Both the position numbers and the translations under genes were made by a program. Below the pieces are notes generated by a model. It searched no databases. It worked only from the letters and a program-made list of their open reading frames with translations, and was not told the origin of the DNA. Source: Trebonia sp030042015 (GTDB taxonomy: Bacteria > Actinomycetota > Actinomycetes > Streptosporangiales > Streptosporangiaceae). From it: a stretch of 10,558 nucleotides of DNA. The DNA lies in assembly GCF_030042015.1 (NCBI RefSeq), contig NZ_JASIAL010000408.1, forward strand, positions 1-10,558. Direction: 5' to 3'. Shown here one piece after another: positions 1 through 5,953 of the stretch. Numbering within the stretch: the first letter of the stretch is position 1; each line of letters begins with the position of its first letter.

Positions 1-231
1 CGCGGCTGCGTGCCGCCCGCGCGCCGGCGCGACCGGCCCCCGGGCGTGCAACGGCTGACGGGGGGCACGGTCGCCTGGGCGTTCCGCAAAGCCCGCGGTG
101 GCGGTGGCGGTGGCGCTGGCGCTGGCGGTGGCGGCCAGGTCACGGCCGCCAGCGCGGCCAAGGGAAAACGGCAGGGTCCTCGCGGTCCACCGCGCGGTGC
201 GCTGAGCCCATGTACGCATTGCTGCTCCTAG
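1..231 (+). other. Left-edge region with an open frame of doubtful coding value
   Basis: A plus-strand frame is open from the first base to a TAG at 229-231. It would read as the end of a protein with a Gly/Ala-rich stretch and a basic tail. Third positions are GC-rich, but the composition is low in complexity, no domain is recognisable, and the minus strand is open over part of the same stretch. It could be the C-terminus of a gene entering from the left, or non-coding GC-rich DNA. I do not assign a function. Confidence 0.2.
97..132. repeat. Short tandem hexanucleotide repeat (GGTGGC/GCTGGC)
   Basis: Six consecutive 6-base units are visible: three GGTGGC (97-114), two GCTGGC (115-126) and one more GGTGGC (127-132). 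In the plus frame they encode a Gly/Ala run. Such tracts are prone to slippage, so unit number may vary between strains. Confidence 0.8.
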
Positions 232-482
232 CTTGAGATCAGGGGGTTGTGGCGACGCGCCCCGCGCGGGATTACGGTCCCCGTCGCCTGATGGAGTTGG
301 GCTACAACTTTCCGTAGTCAAAGATCGGCATGTGCAACGCGGTGCTGTAACGCACCGACGCGATCCAGGTACAGGGCGTAACGTTAACATCGCGGGGAGG
401 GGGACGCGCAAGAGTTAATCGCGAGGCGATTCTATGTTGTGACCTATGGCCGCGCGCGACCGCGAATTGCCGGGCTTGTCCC
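232..482. other. Intergenic stretch downstream of the M20 gene, no gene seen
   Basis: No frame here resembles a known protein, and base composition is less GC-rich than in the flanking genes. The only structure I see is the small hairpin at 417-431, listed separately. Confidence 0.5.
417..431 (-). terminator. Possible hairpin terminator of the M20 gene
   Basis: AATCGC (417-422) and GCGATT (426-431) form a perfect 6-bp inverted repeat with a 3-base loop. It lies about 50 bases past the stop codon of the minus-strand M20 gene. Read on the minus strand it is followed by AACTCTT, not a real T tract, so termination is only a suggestion. Confidence 0.3.
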
Positions 483-1817
483 CTAGCAAATGTCAAGGAA
501 GCGGTCAAGAACGCGCACGCCGAAGCGCAGGCCGTCCACGGGAACCCGTTCGTCCACGCCGTGGAACATTCCGGAAAAATCCACGTTTGGCGGCAGCCTG
601 AGCGGGCTGAACCCGAAGCACCTGATTCCGAGCTTGCTGAACCATTTCGCGTCTGTTCCGCCCGACATGCAGTACGGCACGACCGTGGCCTGCGGATCCT
701 CGGCGAGCAGGGCGGCGGACATGGCCTCGTACAGTGCCCCGTCCGCGGTGGTTTCCACCGCTATGTCATGGTGGATAAACTCACGCTTGACCGCGCCGCC
801 GAGCAGCCGGTCGATCTCGGCGAGGAATTCTTCCTCGCAGCCGGGAAGGAAGCGCCCGTCAATTTCGGCTGCCGCCGACTGCGGGATGACGTTAACTTTA
901 TAGCCGGCCTTAAGACCTGTCGGATTTGCCGTATTTTTCACCGTAGCGCCGACCATGCGGCCCATCACGCCGAGTTTCCCGATAACGGTCTCCGGATCCT
1001 CCGGGTCGAACTCGACGCCGAGCGCGGCGCTGGCCGCCTGGAGGAACGCCCTGACCGACTCGGGCAGCCGCACGGGCCACTCGTGCCGCCCGATGCGGGC
1101 GACCGCCTCGGCGAGCGCGGTGACCGCGTTGTCGCCGTGGATCATCGACCCGTGCCCGGCCGTGCCCGTCGCGGTCAGCCGCAGCCAGGCCAGCCCCTTC
1201 TCCGCGGTCTGCACCGCGTACATCCGCTGGTCCCCCACCTCCACGCTGAACCCGCCGACCTCGCCGATCGCCTCGGTGACCCCCTCGAACAGCCCGGGGT
1301 GCTCTGCCGTCAGGAAGCCCGCCCCCCAGGTGCCGCCGGCCTCCTCGTCGGCGGTGAACGCCAGCACGACGTCGCGCGCGGGCCGGCGCCCCTCCCGGAG
1401 CCGCTGCCGCGTGACGGCCAGCACGATCGCGTCCATGTCCTTCATGTCGACCGCGCCGCGCCCCCAGACGAACCCGTCCACGAGCTCGCCGCCGAAGGGG
1501 TACCGCTGCCAGTCCGCCGCGTTGGCGGGCACCACGTCCAGGTGCCCGTGGATCAGCAGCGCCGGCCTCGCCGGGTCCTCGCCCGCCATGCGGGCGACGA
1601 CGCTGGTCCGCTTCGGGTGCGACTCGAGCACCACCGGCCCGAGCCCGACGTCACCGAGCAGGTCGACGACGTATTCGGCCGCCTCGCGCTCCCCCGGCCC
1701 CGAATGATCCCCCGGGTTCGTCGTGTCGATCCTGATCAGGTCTTGGCAGATGCCGACGACCTCGTCTTCTGCTGCCGCTTCTGCCGCCGACGTGGCGCTG
1801 GCTTGGTTCTCGGTCAC
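483..1817 (-). CDS. M20-family zinc metallohydrolase (peptidase/deacylase type)
   Basis: This is probably a cytoplasmic zinc-dependent amidohydrolase of the M20/M25/M40 group, which cleaves peptides or N-acyl amino acids; the substrate cannot be read from sequence. Numbering from the GTG at 1817 (444 aa), the metal ligands and catalytic residues of the family are all visible: HGHLDVV with His92, GRGAVDMKD with Asp124, the DEEAGG pair Glu158/Glu159, Glu186 in IGEVGG, His222 in the dimerisation-domain GHGSM, and the last ligand His419 in MFHGVDE. Length is normal for the family. It resembles the mycobacterial DapE2-like (Rv2141c) type in the HGHLDVVPA and VWGRGAVDMKDM blocks, but true DapE function is not shown. 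The frame stays open to a TTG at 1847. I prefer the GTG because the Thr/Glu-rich start that follows looks like a natural N-terminus, but neither start has a good ribosome binding site. It points away from the tRNA gene and stands alone. Confidence 0.92.
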   Translation of the reverse strand: MTENQASATSAAEAAAEDEVVGICQDLIRIDTTNPGDHSGPGEREAAEYVVDLLGDVGLGPVVLESHPKRTSVVARMAGEDPARPALLIHGHLDVVPANAADWQRYPFGGELVDGFVWGRGAVDMKDMDAIVLAVTRQRLREGRRPARDVVLAFTADEEAGGTWGAGFLTAEHPGLFEGVTEAIGEVGGFSVEVGDQRMYAVQTAEKGLAWLRLTATGTAGHGSMIHGDNAVTALAEAVARIGRHEWPVRLPESVRAFLQAASAALGVEFDPEDPETVIGKLGVMGRMVGATVKNTANPTGLKAGYKVNVIPQSAAAEIDGRFLPGCEEEFLAEIDRLLGGAVKREFIHHDIAVETTADGALYEAMSAALLAEDPQATVVPYCMSGGTDAKWFSKLGIRCFGFSPLRLPPNVDFSGMFHGVDERVPVDGLRFGVRVLDRFLDIC

Positions 1818-1908
1818 CGCTCTATCGTCGCACCGCGCGGTCTGCAAAGGGGAGCAGCCCCTGGTGAGGAGCCCCAGGCCAGCCCAGCAAGTCTGGAGGC
1901 TTTTTGGC

Positions 1909-1938
1909 TTCGCTTAGTCGCGCCAGGTTTGCTACCCT
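1909..1938 (+). promoter_or_regulatory. Possible promoter of tRNA-Leu
   Basis: TACCCT at 1933-1938 fits the TAnnnT pattern of an actinobacterial -10 box. TTCGCT at 1909-1914 is a weak -35 partner at 18-base spacing. This would put transcription start about 20 bases before the tRNA. A small hairpin (CGATGC at 1947-1952, GCATCG at 1958-1963) lies in the leader. Support is positional only. Confidence 0.3.
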
Positions 1939-1966
1939 AGGCCAGCCGATGCGAACAGCATCGCCA

Positions 1967-2051
1967 GTCCGGGTGGCGGAATAGGCAGACGCGCTAGCTT
2001 GAGGTGCTAGTGCCCGTCAAGGGCATGGGGGTTCAAGTCCCCCCTCGGACA
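1967..2051 (+). tRNA. tRNA-Leu (anticodon GAG)
   Basis: A full class II tRNA can be folded by eye. The acceptor stem pairs GTCCGGG (1967-1973) with CTCGGAC (2044-2050), with one G-T pair, and the discriminator base is A2051. The anticodon stem is CTAGC/GCTAG with loop TTGAGGT, giving anticodon GAG at 2001-2003, which reads CTC and CTT leucine codons. The long variable arm TGCCC-GTCAA-GGGCA (2011-2025) is the hallmark of leucine and serine tRNAs. The T arm is five G-C pairs around TTCAAGT. No 3' CCA is encoded, as is usual in actinobacteria. Genes of this kind are common integration targets, and decayed sequence begins right after it. Confidence 0.97.
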
Positions 2052-2063
2052 CAAACGATCATG

Positions 2064-2123
2064 CTCTGACCTGCGGTTATGTCATGGGCTAAGGATTTCG
2101 GAATGCGTCTTACCAGGTCAGAG
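2064..2123. repeat. 10-bp perfect inverted repeat just after the tRNA
   Basis: CTCTGACCTG (2064-2073) and CAGGTCAGAG (2114-2123) are exact reverse complements separated by 40 bases, starting 13 bases after the tRNA. No T tract follows, so it is not a plain tRNA terminator. Position next to a tRNA 3' end is where integrase arm sites or element ends are found, but no integrase is present to support this. Confidence 0.6.
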
Positions 2124-2268
2124 GCATGTGGGTTCGTGTCGGGTTCAGGTTGCGGGCCGGTTAACTAGTTACGGTGACTGCGGCATACCACGCGCCAGGC
2201 TTGAGGACATCCTTTGCAATGATCAGGCCAACTCATGTGGGGTGTCCCGGACTAGGGGAGAAGCCGGG

Positions 2269-2400
2269 TTAGAGTGGCGGGCCGGTGAGGTCATCCCCCG
2301 CCATGCGGTAGAAGACCTTCGAGATGAGCGGCTTTGCCCCCAGCGCCTCATAGAACGCCTGGGCGCCAGTGTTGCCTGCGTCGGTGGTCCACTCGACTCG
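2269..2400 (-). pseudogene. C-terminal remnant of a GNAT-family N-acetyltransferase
   Basis: About 43 codons on the minus strand read like the last part of a GNAT acetyltransferase. The segment starts RVEW, continues WTTDAGNTGAQAFYEALG and ends ISKVFYRM before a stop at 2269. This matches the acetyl-CoA domain end of the family, where an N-x-x-A-x-x-F-Y-E-x-L-G motif forms the last helix, followed by a final strand containing FYR. Upstream the same frame is open to 2688 but shows no acetyl-CoA binding loop or other GNAT feature, so roughly two thirds of the gene is missing. There is no start at the remnant itself. I treat it as a decayed fragment left in the tRNA-flanking region. Confidence 0.7.
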
Positions 2401-2671
2401 TGAGCATTCGCGTGTTCCAGACCTGCCGACCGTGCACATGCGCTCGTAACCCCTCCGATCGGGCATAACGGTAAGCAGCCTGCCGCAGTATGCTTTGATC
2501 CCGTAAAGTGACCGACTCGCTTCGCTAGGTGGTTGCAAGTGGAGATCAACCGCCTGGAAAAAGGCGAGGCACCACCGGTACCGCCCGACCGCGACGACCA
2601 GCCCGCCGCGGAACCGCGCGACTTCATCGTGACGCCCGAGGCCAGGGACCGGCCGGCGTACGACGCGAAGC
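2401..2671. other. Unassigned stretch between the GNAT and TetR remnants
   Basis: From about 2533 to 2670 one plus-strand frame has GC-rich third positions and an acidic, Pro-rich composition, with a segment reading QVEINRLEKGEAPPVPP. It looks like a piece of real coding sequence, but I cannot identify it, and it is in a different frame from the TetR remnant that follows. Bases 2401-2532 show nothing recognisable. Confidence 0.35.
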
Positions 2672-2941
2672 CTGGCCTTCCGCCTCATCTACAACTACAC
2701 CCTCGGCTTCGCATTCGGCGATCGAAAGTCGCCCGCCGAGCAGCGCCCCCGCGATACCTTGACCAGACAGGAACTGCATGCGTTCCCCCGTTCCCTGCCT
2801 GCCGGCCGCTTCCCCGCCCTCGCCGCCTACGGCCCCGGCGTCGGCGCCAACGACCGCGACCAGCGGTTCACCTCCGGCCTCGACACCCTCCTGCGCGGCC
2901 TGCAGGACGCGGCCCGCCCCTCACCCGAGGCAAACCCCTGA
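2672..2941 (+). pseudogene. C-terminal remnant of a TetR-family transcriptional regulator
   Basis: Ninety codons ending in TGA at 2939-2941 look like a TetR-type ligand-binding domain. The segment LAFRLIYNYTLGFAFGD is followed by a linker, then LPAGRFPALAAYGP and a last helix with RDQRFTSGLDTLLRGL. This is the order found in TetR_C domains of actinobacterial TetR proteins. The DNA-binding helix-turn-helix is absent: the same frame is closed by a TGA at 2630, and the preceding sequence does not encode one in any frame I read. No plausible start with a ribosome binding site is present. The stop lies 67 bases before the desaturase, on the same strand, so an intact ancestor may have been its upstream neighbour and regulator. 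Confidence 0.65.
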
Positions 2942-3008
2942 AGTGTCCCGGCCTGACCGCTAGCGATCCAGCCGAGCGTGCGAGAACAACTCCCAAGGAG
3001 CCCCAACG

Positions 3009-4094
3009 GTGCAGATTCCCACCGGCTTGCAGTCCGGCGACCGGCAGCCTTCCCCCTCCGCCACCGCACGGGGCAGCGAGTACGCACTGCTGTCCCGCCG
3101 GGTGCGCCAGGCGGGGCTGCTGGACCGGCGGCTGCGCTATTACACCTGGATGATCGCGCTGACCGCGCTGGCTTTGGCGGCCGGATGGGCCGCGTTCACC
3201 GTCCTGGGCGACTCGTGGTGGCAACTGGGCATCGCCGCATACCTGGCGGTGGTCTTTGGCCAGATCGGCTTCCTGGGCCACGACGCCGGACACCATCAGG
3301 TCCTCTGCTCACGACGCGGCAACTATGTCCTCGGCGTCCTGTGCGGCAACCTGGCAATCGGGCTCAGCTACGGCTACTGGACTAACAAGCACAACCGCCA
3401 TCATGCCCATCCGAATACCGAGGGCGCTGACCCCGACATCATGATCGGCGTGCTGGCATTTTCCGGCGCCCAGGCCCGGGCGAGCCGGGGCATACAGCGG
3501 CTCGTCTTCCGTTACCAGGCCTATCTGCTGGTCCCGATGCTGTTCTTGCAGGGGGTCGGGATGCACGTTTCCAGCCTCCACACATTGACGCGGCGGGCCT
3601 GCCGGAACCGGGCATGGGAAACCGCGCTGCTCGGCGTCCACGCCGCCGGCTACCTCACCGCGATCTTCCTCGTGCTGCCGCCAGCCAAAGCGGTGGCTTT
3701 CATCGCCGTGCAGCAGGGCCTGTTCGGGTTCTACCTGGGGTGCGCGTTCGCGCCCAACCACAAGGGGATGCCGGTCCTGGCTGCATCCGATAAGACCGAC
3801 TTCCTGCGCCGCCAGGTGCTGACCTCACGCAACGTCCGTGGCGGCTGGTGGACCGACTTCGCCCTGGGCGGCTTGAACTACCAGATCGAGCACCACCTGT
3901 TCCCTTCCATGCCGCGTCCCAGCCTGCGCCGCTCTCAGGCGCTGATCGCCGCGTTCTGCGTCGAGCGCGGCCTGCCCTACACCCAGGCCACCCTGCTTAG
4001 CTCCTACGCCCAGGCACTGCGCCACCTCGACGCCACCGGCAAGCTCACCCGCCCGGCAGTACTCGCTTCACCGTGCGCACACACCAGGGCGTAA
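3009..4094 (+). CDS. Membrane fatty acid desaturase (di-iron, acyl-lipid type)
   Basis: A 361-aa integral membrane desaturase that would insert a double bond into fatty acyl chains, using oxygen and electrons from a ferredoxin or similar carrier. All three histidine boxes of the FA_desaturase family are present: HDAGHH at residues 91-96, HNRHH at 128-132 and QIEHH at 292-296. The Gln in the third box is typical of front-end (delta-6-like) and related acyl-lipid desaturases, but regiospecificity cannot be called. Hydrophobic segments lie around residues 47-66, 72-90, 105-122, 170-185 and 208-245. The GTG start is well supported by AAGGAG at 2995-3000, eight bases upstream. The last eight codons and stop overlap, on the other strand, a DUF2637 gene fragment (4067-4171), so the native C-terminal end seems to have been replaced. 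All active-site boxes lie well before this point. A TetR remnant precedes it and phaZ follows on the same strand. Confidence 0.93.
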   Translation: MQIPTGLQSGDRQPSPSATARGSEYALLSRRVRQAGLLDRRLRYYTWMIALTALALAAGWAAFTVLGDSWWQLGIAAYLAVVFGQIGFLGHDAGHHQVLCSRRGNYVLGVLCGNLAIGLSYGYWTNKHNRHHAHPNTEGADPDIMIGVLAFSGAQARASRGIQRLVFRYQAYLLVPMLFLQGVGMHVSSLHTLTRRACRNRAWETALLGVHAAGYLTAIFLVLPPAKAVAFIAVQQGLFGFYLGCAFAPNHKGMPVLAASDKTDFLRRQVLTSRNVRGGWWTDFALGGLNYQIEHHLFPSMPRPSLRRSQALIAAFCVERGLPYTQATLLSSYAQALRHLDATGKLTRPAVLASPCAHTRA

Positions 4095-4171
4095 GCGTGT
4101 TCACAGGACGCGGCCGCCGCGACACCGACCACGGCGCCCGCGGTCGGCCACCTGATGACGGCTGCGCTCAT
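4067..4171 (-). pseudogene. N-terminal fragment of a DUF2637 membrane protein
   Basis: Starting at the ATG at 4171, 35 codons on the minus strand contain VIRWPTAGAVVGVAAAASCE and then HAYALVCAHGE. They align with the first 40 residues of the intact DUF2637 protein at 9569-10285, which has VIRWTTAAVVIGVAAVA and EHAFGQVRAHGE. The likeness stops at about 4067, where the desaturase coding sequence begins on the opposite strand. The fragment covers the first transmembrane helix only and cannot be functional by itself. It is one of three DUF2637 pieces in the window, all on the minus strand. Confidence 0.75.
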
Positions 4172-4538
4172 CGGGCACCACCGTGGTCGTGGGTGACCTC
4201 GGCGCCCGGACCCCCGATCGGCGCAGGATGGTGGTTTCGCCGCCTCCAAGTGCAGCGGTCTCGCTCTTGCCAGCATCCCGGCGCTTCACCGCCAGCGGAT
4301 ACGGCACCCGGCAGCGCCTCTATGCCTGCCGCACTTCAGGGCGCGCTGCTGCGGCGCCGGGAAGATGCTCTGGGCGTGGCCTGGGCGGCGGGGCTGGCGC
4401 CGCTGTGTGCCGCACTGGGAGGATATGTCCACGACCAGCGGCTCGCCCCGGCTGGGGGGAACACCGGATAGCGGGCGGCCGGGTCGCCTGCGCGCCCGGG
4501 CTAACGGTCGGCCGCAGCGCAGCGCGGCGGGCGACCGG
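4172..4538. other. Unassigned stretch between the DUF2637 fragment and phaZ
   Basis: No clear gene. A short plus-strand frame with an ATG at 4322 and stop at 4469-4471 (49 aa, containing EDALGVAWAAGLAPLCAALG) has moderately GC-rich third positions but no ribosome binding site and no recognisable family; it could be another fragment. GGGAGGA at 4417-4423 is a strong Shine-Dalgarno-like sequence but sits only two bases from the ATG at 4425, which is an in-frame upstream start for phaZ. Confidence 0.35.
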
Positions 4539-5360
4539 ATGCGGACTGTGACGGTACGGGGCCGGTCCCTGCGGGTGGCGGTGCGGGGCGGGATCCCCGG
4601 GCGGTCTCCGCTGCTCCTGTGCAACGGCATGGGGGCCGGCCTTGAGCTGCTGCAGCCGTTCGTTGACGCGCTCGACCCGCGGCGCGAAGTCGTGCGGTTC
4701 GACATGCCGGGCATCGGCGGATCTCCCGCGCCGGTGGTTCCCTACCATCTGTGGACGCTGGCGCCGCTGCTGAGCGGCCTGCTCGACCAACTCGGCTACC
4801 AGCAGGCCGATGTCCTAGGCATGTCCTGGGGCGGCGGCCTAGCGCAGCAATTCGCCGTCCGGTGCCCGTCGCGGGTACGCCGGCTGGTGCTGGTAGCTAC
4901 CTCGCCAGGGGCCCTGATGGTCCCCGGACACCCGCGCGCGCTGCTCCGCATGCTCACGCCCAGGCGCCACCGCGGTCATGGGTATGCGCCCGGCATCGCC
5001 GGTGAACTGTATGGCGGCAGCGTGCGGGACAATCACTTGCTCGGCCGCGGGCTGCTGCACGCAACGACACGCCCCCTGACGACCAGGGGCTACTACTACC
5101 AGCTCCTGGCCACCGCCGGCTGGACGAGCCTGCCGGTACTGCCGCTGGTGCGTCAGCCCACCCTGATCCTGGCCGGCGACGACGACCCCATCATCCCGAC
5201 GGTAAACGCGCGGATCTTGCACCGCCTGATCCCGCGAAGCGAACTGACCATTTACCACGGCGGCCACCTTGACCTGGTCACCCAAGCCGGACACCTGGCG
5301 CGCCTCGTCGAGGCATTCCTCGGCGCCGAAACCCCGTCCGCGAACGGGACCGGGGCATGA
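4539..5360 (+). CDS. phaZ: Intracellular medium-chain-length polyhydroxyalkanoate depolymerase (alpha/beta hydrolase)
   Basis: The 273-aa product matches the pattern of the Pseudomonas PhaZ depolymerase, which releases 3-hydroxyacyl monomers from stored polyester granules. Family blocks in order are LLLCNGMGAGLELLQPFVDALD (residues 25-46, including the oxyanion region), DMPGIGGSPAPVVPY, the nucleophile elbow GMSWGG with Ser96, TSPGALMVPG, GYYYQLLATAGWTS, then AGDDDPIIP with the acid residue near 215-216, and GGHLDL with His243. Length is close to the family norm of about 280. I chose the ATG at 4539 because the conserved part begins there. An in-frame ATG at 4425 would add 38 disordered residues and has a strong but too-close ribosome binding site. 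It follows the desaturase by about 440 bases. A remnant of an acyl-CoA synthetase lies convergent, eight bases past the stop, so the region may once have been a larger PHA or fatty-acid locus. A related lipase or esterase activity cannot be excluded. Confidence 0.85.
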   Translation: MRTVTVRGRSLRVAVRGGIPGRSPLLLCNGMGAGLELLQPFVDALDPRREVVRFDMPGIGGSPAPVVPYHLWTLAPLLSGLLDQLGYQQADVLGMSWGGGLAQQFAVRCPSRVRRLVLVATSPGALMVPGHPRALLRMLTPRRHRGHGYAPGIAGELYGGSVRDNHLLGRGLLHATTRPLTTRGYYYQLLATAGWTSLPVLPLVRQPTLILAGDDDPIIPTVNARILHRLIPRSELTIYHGGHLDLVTQAGHLARLVEAFLGAETPSANGTGA

Positions 5361-5367
5361 TCAGCTC

Positions 5368-5469
5368 CTACTTCCTGTCGACGATCTTCAGGTGGCCATC
5401 GGTGTCAAGCTCGGCGGTGTCACCGGTGTGCAGCCAGCCGCCGGCGTCGATGGCCGCGCCGGTCCGGGC
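5368..5469 (-). pseudogene. Fragment of an AMP-binding acyl-CoA synthetase (FadD-like)
   Basis: On the minus strand, about 33 codons read RTGAAIDAGG, then WLHTGDTAELDTDGHLKIVD, then RK and a TAG at 5368-5370. This is the highly conserved hinge region of acyl- and aryl-CoA synthetases of the ANL superfamily, where the GWLHTGD motif and the D-R-K hinge are diagnostic. Everything on both sides is missing: upstream sequence runs into the inverted repeat at 5519-5554 and the cold-shock gene, and the C-terminal domain that should follow RK is replaced by the stop and the end of phaZ. It is non-functional. Acyl-CoA synthetases are natural partners of PHA depolymerase because they reactivate released hydroxy acids. 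Confidence 0.75.
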
Positions 5470-5518
5470 CCATCCGCGACAACCGGCGGGAAGCTCCTGC
5501 GGGGACACAGAAGCCACC

Positions 5519-5554
5519 GTCCGTTCGGGATATAGAAGATTTTTCCGAACGGAC
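5519..5554 (-). terminator. 10-bp perfect inverted repeat downstream of the cold-shock gene, possible terminator
   Basis: GTCCGTTCGG (5519-5528) and CCGAACGGAC (5545-5554) pair perfectly around a 16-base A/T-rich loop. It begins 25 bases past the csp stop on the minus strand. The stem is followed by no T tract on either strand, so it may be a Rho-independent-like stabilising hairpin or a protein-binding site instead. Confidence 0.45.
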
Positions 5555-5579
5555 GCTGGCCTTTACCCAGTGATCAGGG

Positions 5580-5783
5580 TCAGAGCGAGCGGACGTGCTC
5601 GGCCTGCGGGCCCTTCTGACCCTGCGCGATCTCGAACTCGACCCGCTGGTTTTCCTCGAGGCTGCGGTAGCCGTTGGACTCGATCGCGGAGAAGTGGACG
5701 AAGACGTCCTGGCCCCCGCCGTCGACACTGATGAACCCGAAACCCTTGTCCGGGTTGAACCACTTGACTGTTCCCTGCGCCAC
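5580..5783 (-). CDS. Cold-shock protein, CspA family
   Basis: The 67-aa product is a single cold-shock (OB-fold) domain that binds single-stranded RNA and DNA and acts as an RNA chaperone in the cytoplasm. Both nucleic-acid-binding motifs are visible: RNP1 as KGFGFI (residues 15-20 of VAQGTVKWFNPDKGFGFI) and RNP2 as VFVHFSAI. The tail QGQKGPQAEHV is typical of actinobacterial members. The start is the GTG at 5781-5783: AAGGAG lies eight bases upstream, whereas the nearby in-frame ATG is only two bases from it, and family members begin MAQGTVKWF. The DEAD-box helicase gene lies 170 bases upstream on the same strand. Cold-shock proteins and DEAD-box helicases often act together on structured mRNA. 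The leader between the two genes could hold a temperature-responsive 5' UTR, but I see no defined element. Confidence 0.95.
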   Translation of the reverse strand: MAQGTVKWFNPDKGFGFISVDGGGQDVFVHFSAIESNGYRSLEENQRVEFEIAQGQKGPQAEHVRSL

Positions 5784-5791
5784 GCGCATTT

Positions 5792-5797
5792 CTCCTT
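5792..5797 (-). promoter_or_regulatory. Ribosome binding site that fixes the csp GTG start
   Basis: AAGGAG read on the minus strand, eight bases before the GTG at 5783 and two before the ATG at 5789. The spacing selects the GTG. Confidence 0.8.
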
Positions 5798-5953
5798 GCC
5801 TACAGTTAGCCCCCGCACCATGCGGAAACCCTGGCAGCAAATCCGCGAGCGCGTGATGAAGCACCTACGCAGAAGCTACGACCAGCAATCCGTACCATCC
5901 TAGGGGCCAGACCGTTCCCTTCGGCGACAACAGGTTCGTCCGGAGCCTGGTAC

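Noticed and set aside
97..132. Possible CRISPR or iteron array at the left end
   Set aside because: Units are 6 bases with no spacers; it is a simple tandem repeat. No other regularly spaced repeats were seen in the window.
561..1940. Plus-strand open frame of 459 codons opposite the M20 gene
   Set aside because: It is the antisense shadow of the M20 gene, rich in Arg, Pro, Ala and His, with no recognisable domain; the minus strand carries all M20 motifs.
2533..3153. Plus-strand open frame of 206 codons running into the desaturase
   Set aside because: Only the first 46 or so codons look coding; the rest is out of frame with both the TetR remnant and the desaturase and is low-complexity Pro/Arg.
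4183..4307. Minus-strand frame with VRAPRSP-like residues, suggesting a hidden tRNA or conserved small gene
   Set aside because: I could not fold a tRNA there and no conserved protein pattern was visible.
5357..5731. Plus-strand frame overlapping the phaZ stop (ATGA), suggesting translational coupling
   Set aside because: Its first part is antisense to the acyl-CoA synthetase fragment and its last part antisense to csp; the sequence is Ser/Arg/Pro-rich without domain signal.
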